From Streptomyces sp. NBC_01497 (GTDB lineage Bacteria > Actinomycetota > Actinomycetes > Streptomycetales > Streptomycetaceae): a stretch of 64,000 bases of DNA. Positions 7,677 through 17,261 of this stretch are shown in pieces. Below the pieces are notes generated by a model, which was given only the letters and a program-made list of their open reading frames with translations, was not told the origin of the DNA and searched no databases. The stretch is from the NCBI RefSeq assembly GCF_036250695.1, contig NZ_CP109427.1, forward strand, positions 7,440,001 through 7,504,000, written 5' to 3'. The number at the start of each line of letters is the position of its first letter. Position 1 is the first letter of the stretch. The position numbers were made by a program, and so were the translations under genes.

Positions 7677-8195
7677 ATGCGTGGAAGCAGGAAGCTCAAG
7701 GTCGCCCTCGTGGCCGCGGTGATCTCACCGGTGGTCGCCGTGGCGCTCCCGGCGAGTCAGGCCGCCGCGCACGGCTACGTCTCCACCCCGCCCAGCAGGC
7801 AGGCGCAGTGCGCCGCCGGAACCGTCAGCTGCGGCGACATCAGATACGAGCCGCAGAGCGTGGAGGGCCCCAAGGGGCTCAAGAGCTGCAGCGGCGGCAA
7901 CGCCAGGTTCGCCGAGCTCGACGACGACGCCAAAGGCTGGCAGGTCACACCGGTGGGCACCAGCACCACCTTCAGCTGGACACTGACGGCACGTCACGCG
8001 ACCAGCACCTGGCAGTACTTCGTCGGCGACCGAAAGATCGCCGAGTTCAACGACGACGGCCGGATCCCCGGTGCGACCGTGACCCATCAGGTCGACTTCG
8101 GTGACCTGCGCGGCAAGCAGAAGGTACTGGCGGTCTGGAACATCGCCGACACCGCCAACGCCTTCTACACCTGCGTCGACGTGAACATCGGCTGA
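7677..8195 (+). CDS. Secreted lytic polysaccharide monooxygenase, AA10 (small form)
   Basis: A 172-residue precursor with a Sec signal peptide (residues 1-31, basic start, cleavage after AAA). Cleavage exposes H32 (AHGYVSTPP), the N-terminal His that forms the copper histidine brace together with H107 (TLTARHATSTWQYF); a Phe in NAFYTC near the C-terminus fits the axial position. Mature length is about 141 residues, matching the compact AA10 enzymes of Streptomyces that oxidise chitin. It has a CBM33/AA10 catalytic domain only, with no carbohydrate-binding module. ATG 7677 has GAAGGAG 7 bases upstream. It acts outside the cell and would help the chitinase and glucosaminidase in this window. 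Chitin rather than cellulose is inferred from the length class. Confidence 0.92.
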   Translation: MRGSRKLKVALVAAVISPVVAVALPASQAAAHGYVSTPPSRQAQCAAGTVSCGDIRYEPQSVEGPKGLKSCSGGNARFAELDDDAKGWQVTPVGTSTTFSWTLTARHATSTWQYFVGDRKIAEFNDDGRIPGATVTHQVDFGDLRGKQKVLAVWNIADTANAFYTCVDVNIG

Positions 8196-8201
8196 CCGGC
8201 G

Positions 8202-8230
8202 GGGCCGGCCCGGTCCGCCGGGCCCGGCCC
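8202..8230. terminator. Bidirectional hairpin between LPMO and ureD
   Basis: GGGCCGGCCCGG (8202-8213), a TCCG loop, then the complement with one bulged C (8218-8230). It fills the short gap between two convergent genes. Confidence 0.7.
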
Positions 8231-8231
8231 G

Positions 8232-8990
8232 TCAGGCACCGGGACGTACGTCCCGCAGCGCGGCGAACGCCGCGTCCAGGGTTTTGCGCAACCGCAGGCC
8301 GTCGGCCGCCACCGCGGTGGCCAGGGCGGCGGGACCGGCCAGCGGCGTGAGCACCGCACTCTCGCCGAGGGACCGGCTGGGTACCGGTGCGTTCTCGAAG
8401 TCCGGTTCCACGCAGAGGAGTTGGCCCAGGGCACGGTGACCGCCGAGCACCGCGCCGCCGTCCCATCCCGGCGGCGCGCCGGGGCCGGACGCCGTCTCCT
8501 GGTCCAGCAGCGGCATGCCCCCGTACCGGACGCTCAGGCGGCTCGTGACCGTGCCGGACGCTTCGCCGTGCCGGCCGAGCACCAGCTCCTCCCGCGCCAC
8601 CAGCCGTGCACCCTGGGCCAGTTCGGCCCGCGTCCGCAGGAACAGCAGGGAACCGGCCACACTCACCAGGGGCCCTGGCAGCCACCGCAGCGTGGCCCCC
8701 GCCGCCACGACGATCCGCACGTCGTAGTGGGCGGCCCCGCCTTCGCGGCCCGGCAGCGCGATGGTCGCGGCGGCGGCGTCCACGGTGAGCTCCGCGCCGG
8801 GCCGTACGTCGATCTCGACGGCCAGCCGGTCCCCGCCGAGCGGTGCGCTCATCGCGCCGACCAGGGTGACCCGCAGGCCGCCGTCCACCGCCCGCGTCCG
8901 GCGCGGCGCCAGCGGCCCCTCGCCGCTGAGCACGGTGAGCCCGTCCCGGGTGGCGACGATGCGCGCCGTGGCGCGGACGCCCCCGCTCAT
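8232..8990 (-). CDS. ureD: Urease accessory protein UreD
   Basis: A 252-residue cytoplasmic chaperone that helps insert nickel into apo-urease in a complex with UreF and UreG. Family marks are the opening [43 protein letters not shown] and the C-terminal block with [11 protein letters not shown] 8990 overlaps the ureG stop, so translation is coupled. It is the last gene of the urease operon. The sequence is divergent, as is normal for actinobacterial UreD; identity rests on both context and sequence. Confidence 0.9.
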   Translation of the reverse strand: MSGGVRATARIVATRDGLTVLSGEGPLAPRRTRAVDGGLRVTLVGAMSAPLGGDRLAVEIDVRPGAELTVDAAAATIALPGREGGAAHYDVRIVVAAGATLRWLPGPLVSVAGSLLFLRTRAELAQGARLVAREELVLGRHGEASGTVTSRLSVRYGGMPLLDQETASGPGAPPGWDGGAVLGGHRALGQLLCVEPDFENAPVPSRSLGESAVLTPLAGPAALATAVAADGLRLRKTLDAAFAALRDVRPGA

Positions 8991-9682
8991 GCCGTCCAGG
9001 CCGCAAGCCGCTCGCGCACCCAAGCGGCCACCGGTGCGATCCCGTCCGGCGCCTTCAGCGAGGTCAGCAGGACCGGCAGCGCGCCGCGTCGCTCGCCCGC
9101 GTCGCGCGCCATCCGGCCGAGATCGGACCCCACGTACGGGGCGAGGTCCGTCTTGTTGATGACCAGCAGATCGGACCGGGTGATGCCGGGCCCGCCCTTG
9201 CGCGGGATGTCGTCGCCGGCCGCCACGTCGATGACGAAGATCTGCGCGTCGACCAGACCGCGGGAGAACGTGGCGGTGAGATTGTCCCCGCCCGACTCCA
9301 CCATGATCAGATCCAGCGGGCCGACCGTGGCCTCCAGATCCTCCACGGCCTCCAGATTGGCGGAGATGTCGTCGCGGATCGCGGTGTGCGGACACGCGCC
9401 GGTCTCCACCGCCTGAATGCGCTCCGGCGGCAGGACCGCCTCACGCAGCAGGAATTCGGCGTCCTCGCGTGTGTAGATGTCGTTGGTGACGACCGCCAGC
9501 GAGAGGGTGTCGCGCAGTGCGCGGCACAGCGCGGCCACCGTCGCCGTCTTCCCGGAACCGACCGGCCCGCCGAGGCCGATCCGCAGTGCCCGCCGGCCAC
9601 CGTCGGGGCCTCGTGCGTCGGCACTGAGCGCACGGGGCCCCGCGTCCGTCAGCAGGGCGGATTCCGCATGGTCGAGGTGCAT
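8987..9682 (-). CDS. ureG: Urease accessory GTPase UreG
   Basis: A 231-residue SIMIBI-class GTPase that delivers nickel to urease. The P-loop GGPVGSGKT is at residues 38-46, the nickel-binding Cys-Pro-His motif lies in [13 protein letters not shown], the [15 protein letters not shown] segment follows, and the guanine-specific NKTD motif is near residue 184. GACAGGAG precedes ATG 9682 at good spacing. It lies between ureF and ureD, with a 200-base gap before it; that gap (9683-9884) holds only short CCGGAC-type repeats and no gene. Confidence 0.98.
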   Translation of the reverse strand: MHLDHAESALLTDAGPRALSADARGPDGGRRALRIGLGGPVGSGKTATVAALCRALRDTLSLAVVTNDIYTREDAEFLLREAVLPPERIQAVETGACPHTAIRDDISANLEAVEDLEATVGPLDLIMVESGGDNLTATFSRGLVDAQIFVIDVAAGDDIPRKGGPGITRSDLLVINKTDLAPYVGSDLGRMARDAGERRGALPVLLTSLKAPDGIAPVAAWVRERLAAWTA

Positions 9683-9884
9683 GGCATGACTCCTGTCGGG
9701 GTGGGCGGATCGAGGGCTGGCGGGGGAGGCAACGGGGGCGGGCGGATACGGATGGCGGCCGCGGCCGATGCGGCGACCGCGCGGACCGTCGTACGGCCGG
9801 ACCGGACCGGACCGGGACCGCACTGGACCGGACCGAGCCGGCCGATCCGTGGTGCCGCCGCCGCGTACGGACCGGCCGCCCGGC

Positions 9885-10763
9885 TCAGGACGAGAACAGC
9901 CGGACCGGCCACGCCGCGTGCGCCTCCGCGCCGATGTCCAGCAGGGGTGCCGACGCGGCGGGCAGTGCGTCCGGGCCCTCGCGCGCCGCCCGTACGGCCC
10001 GCTCCGCGACCTCGTCCAGCACCGGCGCGAGCCGGGCCAGTACCGCCGTCGCCTCGAAGGGGTCGAGGCCGAGCAGGCGCACGGCGGCCGTGGCGGGTCC
10101 GCCGACCGCTTCGTACACCGCGCAGTGCGCGGCGTCCACGGCGCCGAGCCCGGCGGCCCGTGCCGTCACCCCGAGCACGACCGGCTGGTGCGCTCCGCGG
10201 GGCCGGGCCGCTGCGAGCGCGTCGAGTTCGTCTCCCGGCCAGGCGGCCCGCGCGGCCCGCATCAACTGCCTGCCCAGCCGTCGCGCGGTGGCCCGCAGTG
10301 CGGGGGACGGCGTACGGGCGTCCGCCAGTGCGTCGAGCGCCAGCGGCTCGTGTCCGTACGCGCACCCGTACGCGGCGGCTGCCGCGAGGCCGGCTGCGGT
10401 GAGGCCGGCCGTGTGCAGTCGGCCGCGGCAGAACGACTCCAGCGTCCGCGCGTCGTGCACGCGTCCGGCCGCGACGGCGGCCTCCATGCCGCCGGAGTGG
10501 GCGTGGGAGCCGGCCGGGAAGCGGCCGTCCGCGAGGACGAGCAGGGCGGCACGGCCCGTCCGGTACCGCCCGTCGCCCGGCCCGTCGTGGAGAGCACCGT
10601 CGCGTCCGTCGCCGGGCAGGTTCTCGAAAGCGCGGTCCCCCCTGTCGCCGGACCTGTCGTCCACCGGGCCGTCACATCCCGCGCCGAACGCGCCGCCGGC
10701 GCAGGCGCCGGCGCCTGCGTGCGGGGCTTCGCCCGGCCCCTGGCCGACCACTGCCGCTGCCAT
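9885..10763 (-). CDS. ureF: Urease accessory protein UreF
   Basis: A 292-residue accessory protein that regulates the UreG GTPase in the nickel-insertion complex. The conserved core starts at [28 protein letters not shown] (about residue 75) and continues with [12 protein letters not shown] and a C-terminal [16 protein letters not shown]. The first about 70 residues are Gly/Asp/Arg-rich with repeated GDGR/GDRGDR motifs and look unstructured; a later start would give a more typical length of about 225. Only 2 bases separate its ATG from the ureC stop. Confidence 0.92.
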   Translation of the reverse strand: MAAAVVGQGPGEAPHAGAGACAGGAFGAGCDGPVDDRSGDRGDRAFENLPGDGRDGALHDGPGDGRYRTGRAALLVLADGRFPAGSHAHSGGMEAAVAAGRVHDARTLESFCRGRLHTAGLTAAGLAAAAAYGCAYGHEPLALDALADARTPSPALRATARRLGRQLMRAARAAWPGDELDALAAARPRGAHQPVVLGVTARAAGLGAVDAAHCAVYEAVGGPATAAVRLLGLDPFEATAVLARLAPVLDEVAERAVRAAREGPDALPAASAPLLDIGAEAHAAWPVRLFSS

Positions 10764-10765
10764 TC

Positions 10766-12487
10766 TCAGAAGAGGAAGTACCGCTGTGCGAGCGGCAGTT
10801 CGGTGGCAGGCTCGGGCTCGACCGGCTCGCCGTCGATACTGACGGTGAAGGTGTCCGCGTCGACCTCCACGCGGGGCAGCGCGTCGTTCTCCCGCATGTC
10901 GGCCTTGGTGACCTCGCGGGTGCCGCGGATCGCCGCGAACCGCTTGTCCAGGCCGAGCCGTTCCGCCAGTCCGGCCTCGATCGCGGCCTCGGACACGAAG
11001 GTCACGGAGCCCGCGGCGGCGGCCCGGCCCAGCGCGCCGAACATGGGCCGGGGCAGGACCGGGCCCGGCGTCGGGATCGACGCGTTGGCGTCGCCCATCT
11101 GCGCGTACGCGATCTGCCCGCCCTTGATGACCAGTTGCGGCTTGACCCCGAAGAACGCGGGCTCCCACAGCACCAGGTCGGCGAGTTTGCCGGGCTCCAC
11201 CGAACCGATCTCGTGGTCCATGCCCTGCGCCACCGCGGGATTGATGGTGTATTTGGCGACATAGCGACGGGCCCGGTGGTTGTCCGCGCGGCCGTCGCCC
11301 GGCAGTGCGCCCCTGCGCCGCTTCATCACGTGCGCGGTCTGCCACGTCCGCATGATCACTTCGCCGATGCGTCCCATGGCCTGCGAGTCGGAGGAGATGA
11401 TCGAGATCGCCCCGAGGTCGTGCAGGATGTCCTCCGCCGCGATGGTGGTGGGCCGGATCCGCGACTCCGCGAAGGCCAGGTCCTCCGGCACCGCCGGGTT
11501 GAGGTGGTGGCACACCATCAGCATGTCGAGGTGCTCCTCGACGGTGTTGACGGTGTGCGGCCGGGTCGGATTGGTGGAACTGGGCAGGACGTACGGCTCG
11601 GACACCACCGTGATGATGTCGGGGGCGTGGCCGCCGCCCGCTCCCTCGGTGTGGTATGCGTGGATGGTCCGCCCGGCGATCGCCGCCAGGGTGTCGCCGA
11701 CGAAGCCCGCCTCGTTGAGTGTGTCGGTGTGGATGGCCAGCTGGACCCCGCTCTCCTCGCACACCCCGAGTGCGGTGTCGATGGCCGCCGGCGTCGCGCC
11801 CCAGTCCTCATGGATCTTGAATCCGGCCGCGCCGCCGCGCAGCTGGGCGTACAGGGCCGCACGCGATGTGGTGTTGCCCTTGCCCAGCAGGCCGATATTG
11901 ACGGGGGAGGCGTCCAGCGCCTGGAACATCCGTGCCAGATGCCAGGAACCCGGTGTGACCGTGGTCGCCTTCGACCCCTCGGCCGGCCCCGTGCCACCGC
12001 CGACGAGCGTGGTGACCCCGGTGGCCAGGGCCTGGTCGATCAGGGTCGGGGAGATGAAGTGGACGTGCGCGTCGATCGCGCCCGCGGTCACGATCTTCCC
12101 GTTGCCCGCGATGATCTCCGTCTCCGGGCCGATGACCAGCCCCGGATGCACCCCGTCCATGGTGTCGGGGTTGCCGGCCTTGCCGATCGCGCGGATCCGG
12201 CCGTCAGTGATGCCGATGTCGGCCTTGACGATCCCCCAGTGGTCGATGATCACCGCGCCCGTGATGACGGTGTCCGGCGCGCCCTCGGCCCGTGTCGTCC
12301 GCGACTGCCCCATGGACTCGCGGATGACCTTCCCGCCGCCGAACACGGCCTCGTCGCCCGCCCGTCCGGGGCCGCCTGAGCGGTCCTCCTCGATCTCCAC
12401 CAGCAGATCCGTGTCGGCGAGGCGTATCCGGTCGCCCGTGGTCGGTCCGAACAGGTCGGCGTACGCGGGCCGTGACAGTTCAGCCAT
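10766..12487 (-). CDS. ureC: Urease subunit alpha (catalytic)
   Basis: A 573-residue catalytic subunit that hydrolyses urea to ammonia and carbamate. All nickel ligands are present: H141 and H143 (AHVHF), carbamylated K224 (GFKIHEDWG), H253 ([10 protein letters not shown]), H279 ([10 protein letters not shown]) and D367 (SSDSQAMGR). The flap C326 and catalytic H327 (MVCHHL) are also present. The length is the usual 567-573. Its start overlaps the ureB end by 8 bases. It works in the cytoplasm as part of a UreABC trimer; ammonia feeds glutamine synthetase. Confidence 0.99.
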   Translation of the reverse strand: MAELSRPAYADLFGPTTGDRIRLADTDLLVEIEEDRSGGPGRAGDEAVFGGGKVIRESMGQSRTTRAEGAPDTVITGAVIIDHWGIVKADIGITDGRIRAIGKAGNPDTMDGVHPGLVIGPETEIIAGNGKIVTAGAIDAHVHFISPTLIDQALATGVTTLVGGGTGPAEGSKATTVTPGSWHLARMFQALDASPVNIGLLGKGNTTSRAALYAQLRGGAAGFKIHEDWGATPAAIDTALGVCEESGVQLAIHTDTLNEAGFVGDTLAAIAGRTIHAYHTEGAGGGHAPDIITVVSEPYVLPSSTNPTRPHTVNTVEEHLDMLMVCHHLNPAVPEDLAFAESRIRPTTIAAEDILHDLGAISIISSDSQAMGRIGEVIMRTWQTAHVMKRRRGALPGDGRADNHRARRYVAKYTINPAVAQGMDHEIGSVEPGKLADLVLWEPAFFGVKPQLVIKGGQIAYAQMGDANASIPTPGPVLPRPMFGALGRAAAAGSVTFVSEAAIEAGLAERLGLDKRFAAIRGTREVTKADMRENDALPRVEVDADTFTVSIDGEPVEPEPATELPLAQRYFLF

Positions 12488-12791
12488 CGAGAGGGCCTCC
12501 CGTCTCGCCGCGCAGCCCCGGCACGATCCGGCGCCCCGCCAGCGGTACCAGCGTGACCTCGACCGGGATGCCCGGCTCGAAACGCACGGCGGTGCCCGCG
12601 GCGATGCCGAGGCGTCTGCCGCGCGCCGCCGCCCGGTCGAAGTCGAGTCCGGGGTTGGCTTCGGCGAAGTGGTAGTGCGAACCGACCTGCACCGGGCGGT
12701 CGGCGGTGTTGAGGACCGTCAGGACGGTCGTCCGCGCCCCCTCGTTGAGGACGACGGGCCCCTCGCCGTAGAGGATCTCACCGGGAATCAA
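12480..12791 (-). CDS. ureB: Urease subunit beta
   Basis: A 103-residue structural subunit. It opens [18 protein letters not shown] and contains [30 protein letters not shown] and the C-terminal [14 protein letters not shown], all standard for UreB. Its 3' end overlaps ureC by 8 bases, and it is 9 bases from ureA. Confidence 0.99.
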   Translation of the reverse strand: MIPGEILYGEGPVVLNEGARTTVLTVLNTADRPVQVGSHYHFAEANPGLDFDRAAARGRRLGIAAGTAVRFEPGIPVEVTLVPLAGRRIVPGLRGETGGPLDG

Positions 12792-12800
12792 GGCGCCCCC

Positions 12801-13103
12801 TCAGACGATCGGCTCGTGGACGGTGACGAGCTTGGTGCCGTCCGGGAAGGTCGCCTCCACCTGCACGTCGGGGATCATTTCGGCGATGCCGTCCATCACG
12901 TCGGCCCGGGTGAGGACCGTGCGGCCCGAGGCCATCAGCTCCGCGACCGTACGGCCGTCCCGCGCCCCCTCCAGGATGTGCGCCGTGATCAGCGCGACCG
13001 CCTCGGGGTGGTTCAGCCGCAGCCCGCGCTCCCGGCGGCGTGCCGCAACATCGGCGGCGACATGGATGAGCAGGCGCTCCTGCTCGTGCGGGGTCAGTTG
13101 CAC
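12801..13103 (-). CDS. ureA: Urease subunit gamma
   Basis: A 100-residue structural subunit, [23 protein letters not shown] ... [34 protein letters not shown] place the start at GTG 13103, giving the family-standard beginning MQLTPHEQ and length 100, with GTGAGG about 7 bases upstream. The GTG at 13115 would add four residues (MRCT) and lacks a ribosome site. It is the first gene of the operon ureA-B-C-F-G-D. Confidence 0.98.
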   Translation of the reverse strand: MQLTPHEQERLLIHVAADVAARRRERGLRLNHPEAVALITAHILEGARDGRTVAELMASGRTVLTRADVMDGIAEMIPDVQVEATFPDGTKLVTVHEPIV

Positions 13104-13130
13104 GGTGCACCTCACGTTGGTGGACCTCGC

Positions 13131-13163
13131 ACGCTAGATCCGGCGTGTTACACCCGCGTTAAC
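13131..13163 (-). promoter_or_regulatory. Urease promoter with GlnR-type box
   Basis: On the minus strand the sequence GTTAAC-GCGGGT-GTAAC (complement of 13147-13163) matches the GlnR pattern gTnAC-n6-GnAAC. It lies just upstream of a -10-like TAGCGT (complement of 13131-13136). GlnR control of urease is established in Streptomyces coelicolor; here the site is read from sequence only. Confidence 0.7.
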
Positions 13164-13212
13164 CAGCGTCCCCTGGCGGGGCCTTGACGCCTGAGCCGTG
13201 CGGCGGCCCCGG

Positions 13213-13716
13213 TCAGGCCGGGTGTTCCACGGTCCGCGCGAGGATGCCGAGCGTCGCGCGCAGCGCCGCTTCGGGGATCACCGGGAAGACCCCCTTCTCC
13301 CGGTACACCGGGTCGATGCCGCTCCAGTCGTAGTACGAGGCGACGCGGGTGCCGCCGCCGTCCGGCAGGGCGTCGAGCCGGTAGCCGTACAGGTGTCGCA
13401 GCGGCGGCTGGATGGTCCCCGAGATGGTCCACTCGACGTGCCGGTCCTGCTCGAACGCCGTGATGATCACCGTGACGTCGTACCGGCCCATCGGGCGGTC
13501 GCCCAGCGCCTGCCGGTCCATGTGCACGACGAACGCGTCGCCCACCGCCCGCACCGGCTCCCCGTCGGCGGACTGAAGCATTCCGGAACTGTCGATCGTC
13601 ACATGGCCCCGCGGATCGCACAGGAGCGCGAACACCCGCTCGGGGGGCACCGCGACATCCCGCCGCACCTCGAACCGCTCTGCTGTTCCTGCCGTCCCGG
13701 CCGTCTCAGTCACCAT
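13213..13716 (-). CDS. SRPBCC-fold protein (START/polyketide cyclase-like)
   Basis: A 167-residue protein of the helix-grip SRPBCC superfamily. It opens with FEVRRDVAVPPERVFALLCDPRGH, the usual first strand and helix, then has alternating strands including YDVTVIITAFEQDRHVEWTISG and ends with the long C-terminal helix (EAALRATLGILARTVEHP). Such proteins bind small hydrophobic ligands or catalyse cyclisations. Nothing shows the ligand. It stands alone upstream of the urease promoter on the same strand; ATG 13716 is chosen because it is the first in-frame start near the domain. Confidence 0.8.
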   Translation of the reverse strand: MVTETAGTAGTAERFEVRRDVAVPPERVFALLCDPRGHVTIDSSGMLQSADGEPVRAVGDAFVVHMDRQALGDRPMGRYDVTVIITAFEQDRHVEWTISGTIQPPLRHLYGYRLDALPDGGGTRVASYYDWSGIDPVYREKGVFPVIPEAALRATLGILARTVEHPA

Positions 13717-13940
13717 CTTCGCACTCTCGCACACCGGCGGGCCGCCGGGGACAGGGCCCGGGAGCGGGCGTCGGCCTGCGGTCGTTCCCCGGCCGCCCGC
13801 GCGGCCCGTCGCACCCGTCACGGGGTGCCGCCCGCCGCCCGCGCCCCCGCCACGGGGTGCCGCCAGGGGGTGCCGCCCGTCCGCGGCTCCCCGCCACCGC
13901 CCCGATTGCCGTCACCGCGCGGCCCCTCAGGATGGGGCAC

Positions 13941-14420
13941 ATGCAGACCTTCCTGCCGTGCCCGGGCTTCGCGGCCAGCGCGGGCGTCCTCGACCCGCGC
14001 CGCCTCGGCAAGCAGCGGGTGGAGGCGCTGCAGGTGCTCAGAGGGCTGACCGTGCCCGGCCACGGGTGGCGACACCATCCGGCGGTGCGCATGTGGACCG
14101 GGTACGAGGAAGCCCTCGTCCGCTACGGCCTTGAGGTGTGCCGTGTCTGGAGCGAGGCCGGGCGGGCCGACACCTGCGCGGCCAAGCTCGTGGCCGGGTT
14201 CGCCACGCACCGTCCGGGTGCTCCGGTACGGGAGGCCCGGGTGCTCGCGGAGGCCGGCGAGGTCCCGCCGTGGCTCGGGGAGGAGGAGTTCCACCGCAGC
14301 CACCGCTCCGCGCTCGTCACCAAGGACCCGGAGTACTACCGGCCGCTTTTCCCGGACGTCCCGGCCGGGCTGCCGTACGTGTGGCCCCGCTCCGACCGCG
14401 ATCCGCGCCCGGGAGCCTGA
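13941..14420 (+). CDS. MSMEG_6728-type conserved protein
   Basis: A 159-residue protein beginning MQTFLPCPGFAASAGVLDPRRLGKQRVEALQVLRGLT. This is the conserved opening of a small actinobacterial family (MSMEG_6728-like) that seems remotely related to the T4 endonuclease V/pyrimidine-dimer glycosylase fold through the R-L-G-K-Q-R-x-E region. Further conserved pieces are HHPAVRMWTGYEEAL, HRSHRSALVTKDPEYYRPLFP and PYVWP. ATG 13941 has AGGATGGGG upstream. A DNA-repair role is only a fold-level guess. Confidence 0.7.
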   Translation: MQTFLPCPGFAASAGVLDPRRLGKQRVEALQVLRGLTVPGHGWRHHPAVRMWTGYEEALVRYGLEVCRVWSEAGRADTCAAKLVAGFATHRPGAPVREARVLAEAGEVPPWLGEEEFHRSHRSALVTKDPEYYRPLFPDVPAGLPYVWPRSDRDPRPGA

Positions 14421-14802
14421 GCACGCGCCAGGAGAGATCACCCGGTCGGAGCAGTTGGGGCCGGCGAATCGGGGGCAGACGGAGTCACGCACGGCTCGGC
14501 AGTGACGACCGGCTCGGGGCGAGCATGCCGTGTGGCGGAGGCGGGTGCGGGCACCGGATACTGGAGCCGGTGTCCGCGTCCGCCCTTCGTCACCGGGAGG
14601 ATCGGCGGTGACGGCGGTTCCCCGCGATGCCCGGGACTCTCCGGCGCGGGTCGCCGTGCAGCGGTCACCGCATGCCGGGGCGGGTGCGGGCGGGAGCGTT
14701 CCCCACGCCGGCGCCATCGAAGTCGCGGCCGCGTTCACGCCCACGGGGTGGGGGCGGTAGACATGACGGGACAGCACACAGCGCCTCCAGGGAGTCCTCG
14801 CG
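14421..14802. other. Gap without recognisable gene
   Basis: About 380 bases between the MSMEG_6728-type gene and the aldo/keto reductase gene. Open frames here are Arg/Pro-rich on both strands and have no ribosome site or family resemblance. Confidence 0.5.
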
Positions 14803-15819
14803 ATGACCACCTCCTTCCCCGTCCGCACTCTGGGCGCCTCCGGCCCCACCGTGTCCGCCCTCGGGCTCGGCTGCATGGGCATGTCCGCCTTGTACGGCGA
14901 TGCGGACCGCGCCGAGTCGGTCGCGACCATTCACGCGGCGCTCGACGCGGGCATCACCCTCCTCGACAGCGGTGACTTCTACGGCATGGGGCACAACGAG
15001 CTCCTCATCAACGAGGCGCTGCGGACCGCGTCGCCCGGCGCGCGCGAACGGGCCCTGACGAGCGTCAAGTTCGGCGGGCTCCGGGACCCCGACGGCGGCT
15101 GGTCGGGTTACGACGGGCGGCCCGCCGCGGTGAAGAACTTCGCCGCGTACTCGCTCACCCGCCTCGGTGTCGACCACATCGACATCTACCGGATGGCGCG
15201 GCTCGACCCGGCCGTGCCCGTCGAGGAGACGGTCGGCGCGATCTCGGAGCTGGTGCAGGCCGGACACGTGCGCCATGTGGGGCTGTCCGAGGTGGGCGCC
15301 GACACCATCCGCCGGGCCGCCGCCGTGGCGCCGATCAGCGATCTCCAGATCGAGTACTCGCTCATCTCGCGCGGCATCGAGGAGCGCATCCTGCCCACGC
15401 TGCGCGAACTCGGTATTGGCGTCACGGCGTACGGCGTCCTCTCACGCGGTCTGATCAGCGGGCACTTCAGCAGGGAACGGGAACTCGCGGCGAACGACTT
15501 CCGTGCTCACAGCCCCCGCTTCCAGGGCGACAACCTCGGCCACAACCTGGACCTCGTGGAGAGGCTGCGGCAGGTCGCGCGGGACAAGGGCGTGAGCGTC
15601 GCGCAGATCGCCATCGCGTGGGTGCTCTCCCGCGGAGACGAGATCGTGCCGCTGGTCGGCGCGCGCCGGCGCGACCGGCTCGACGAGGCGCTCGGCGCCG
15701 CGGAGGTCACCCTCGACGGCGACGACCTGGCCGCGATCGAACGGGCCGTGCCCGTGGGGGCCGCGGCGGGCGAACGGTACGCCGCCGCCCAGTTGGCCAC
15801 CCTGGACAGCGAGAACTGA
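14803..15819 (+). CDS. Aldo/keto reductase
   Basis: A 338-residue NADPH-dependent oxidoreductase with a TIM-barrel fold. Visible signatures are VSALGLGCMGMSALYG, LDSGDFYGMGHNELLINEAL (Asp and Tyr of the catalytic tetrad), KFGG (the Lys), DHIDIYRMARLDP, the LQIEYSLISRGIEERILPTLRELGIGVTAYGVLSRGLISG block and the C-terminal cofactor motif VPLVGARRRDRLDEALGAAEV. One oddity: where the family usually has LYQxHRxD before the active-site loop, this protein has IYRMARLDP, so the usual His is replaced by Ala. The substrate is unknown. AGGGAG precedes ATG 14803. Confidence 0.92.
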   Translation: MTTSFPVRTLGASGPTVSALGLGCMGMSALYGDADRAESVATIHAALDAGITLLDSGDFYGMGHNELLINEALRTASPGARERALTSVKFGGLRDPDGGWSGYDGRPAAVKNFAAYSLTRLGVDHIDIYRMARLDPAVPVEETVGAISELVQAGHVRHVGLSEVGADTIRRAAAVAPISDLQIEYSLISRGIEERILPTLRELGIGVTAYGVLSRGLISGHFSRERELAANDFRAHSPRFQGDNLGHNLDLVERLRQVARDKGVSVAQIAIAWVLSRGDEIVPLVGARRRDRLDEALGAAEVTLDGDDLAAIERAVPVGAAAGERYAAAQLATLDSEN

Positions 15820-15991
15820 CCGACCGCCCGCCGCACCCGCCGGCACGTACCGACGGATGCGCGGCGGACGGCCGGTGGCCGGGTTGCGGTGGGTGCCGTG
15901 CTCGCCTGATCGGCTCGGCACTCCGCGTGCCCCGGCCCTCCGGGGGCCGCACCTCGGCCCCCGGCAGGACCGGGGCCGGGGGTGGCCGGGC

Positions 15992-17164
15992 TCAGGATGC
16001 CGCGGTGCCGCCGTCCGCCGCGTGCGCCGCGGTGGTGGCGGGCGCGCGGTCGCGCCCGCCCGGGTGCCGGTGGCGCCACACCCAGAAGATCGCCGTGGAC
16101 GGCGCCGCCCACAGCAGCAGTACCAGGTACGGGAAGGCGTGCTGCGCGTCGCCGAAGTACACCGCCGTGTGCTGGGCGTTCACCGACGCGCCCGGCGGCA
16201 GCCACTGCCCGATGCGGCCGAGCACCGACGGCAGCAGCGGCCACGACACCGCGCCCCCGGACGACGGGTTGCCGAGCAGTACCAGCAGTCCCCAGGTGGG
16301 CAGCAGCGCCCACCGTCCGAACAGGGTGTTGAACGCGGTGAAGACCATGCCCGAGGTGAACATCGTGCAGGCGAGGATCAGCCACGACTGCGCGAACGGC
16401 AGGTTCAGCGCGCCGAGCCACCAGTCCACCACCGCGGCGATGGTGAACCCGCCCAGCAGCGAGTTCGCGACGATCGCCAGCACGCGTTCGAACGGCACGA
16501 GCCGGCGCGCGTTCACGCTCAGCTGGATGGCGCCGACGAACCCGAGGATGGTGGCCGCCAGCGTGATGTAGAAGATCGCCAGGCCGCGCGGGTCCCCCTT
16601 CTGCAGCGGCTTGAGGTCCCCCAGCGTGAGCGGCACCGACGCGGCCCTGGCCGCCTTGGGCGCGGCCGTCGCCAGCACCTGGGCCACCGACTGGCCCGCC
16701 GCGCTCGCCACGTCCATCCGTACGGCCGTGCGGGCACCCGACGTGCGGAAGGTGATGACCGCGAAGACCCGCTGCTCCTCGACCGCGTGCCGGGCAGCCG
16801 CCGGGGACGGGTACGCGTGCAGGCCGATGGAGGTGTTGAGCCCCTTCTCCAGCCCGTCCGTGAAGGCCTTCGCGCGGGGCGCGGAACCGTCGCCCACGAC
16901 GGCCGCGGGGATGTGCCGGGGCGTCGGGTTCGCCATGTTGTACGTGTACGAGCCCGCGAAGAGGCCCGCGCCCGCCGAGGCGATGAGCACGATGACGACG
17001 GCGGGCAGGAACGGCGATCGCGTGAACTCCCGCCACCGGTCCCGGACACCCCGGGGCCGTCCGTGCCCGCCGTGCCGGTGGGCGCCGCCGTCCGCGGGCG
17101 GGGCGGGCACGGGCTCCCCCGGGTCCGGGACGTGCCGGCTGTCGTCGTCGTGGTCAGGGGCCAT
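15992..17164 (-). CDS. ABC-2/YhgE-like multi-pass membrane protein
   Basis: A 390-residue membrane protein. An acidic and His/Gly-rich cytoplasmic N-terminus (about 1-55) is followed by one membrane segment (LPAVVIVLIASAGAGLFAGSY). A long outside domain of about 150 residues with a P-A-A-V-V-G-D motif comes next, then five or more C-terminal membrane segments. This is the layout of the ABC-2/YhgE/Pip (DUF3533-like) exporters and phage-infection-type proteins. The start is at ATG 17164 after GGTGGG; an earlier ATG at 17185 lies inside a 31-bp palindrome and is less likely. The function is probably export or envelope related; the substrate is unknown. Confidence 0.78.
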   Translation of the reverse strand: MAPDHDDDSRHVPDPGEPVPAPPADGGAHRHGGHGRPRGVRDRWREFTRSPFLPAVVIVLIASAGAGLFAGSYTYNMANPTPRHIPAAVVGDGSAPRAKAFTDGLEKGLNTSIGLHAYPSPAAARHAVEEQRVFAVITFRTSGARTAVRMDVASAAGQSVAQVLATAAPKAARAASVPLTLGDLKPLQKGDPRGLAIFYITLAATILGFVGAIQLSVNARRLVPFERVLAIVANSLLGGFTIAAVVDWWLGALNLPFAQSWLILACTMFTSGMVFTAFNTLFGRWALLPTWGLLVLLGNPSSGGAVSWPLLPSVLGRIGQWLPPGASVNAQHTAVYFGDAQHAFPYLVLLLWAAPSTAIFWVWRHRHPGGRDRAPATTAAHAADGGTAAS

Positions 17165-17171
17165 GAGACCC

Positions 17172-17202
17172 ACCGTATGCACCATCTGATGGCGTATACG
17201 GT
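17172..17202 (-). promoter_or_regulatory. 31-bp imperfect palindrome, TetR-type operator
   Basis: Arms ACCGTATGCACCATC (17172-17186) and GATGGCGTATACGGT (17188-17202) pair at 13 of 15 positions around a single central base. The element sits 8 bases upstream of the membrane-protein start and includes a TATACG -10-like stretch. Size, symmetry and position fit a TetR-family repressor site, but no tetR gene is adjacent. Confidence 0.7.
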
Positions 17203-17261
17203 AAATGCCGCCCGCGCCCGGGACGTGGTGCGCGGTCCGGCCGGGCCGCCCGCACCGGGCG

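Noticed and set aside
17183..17185. Start of the ABC-2-like membrane protein at the earlier ATG
   Set aside because: It lies within the 31-bp palindrome and lacks a ribosome site; ATG 17164 has GGTGGG.
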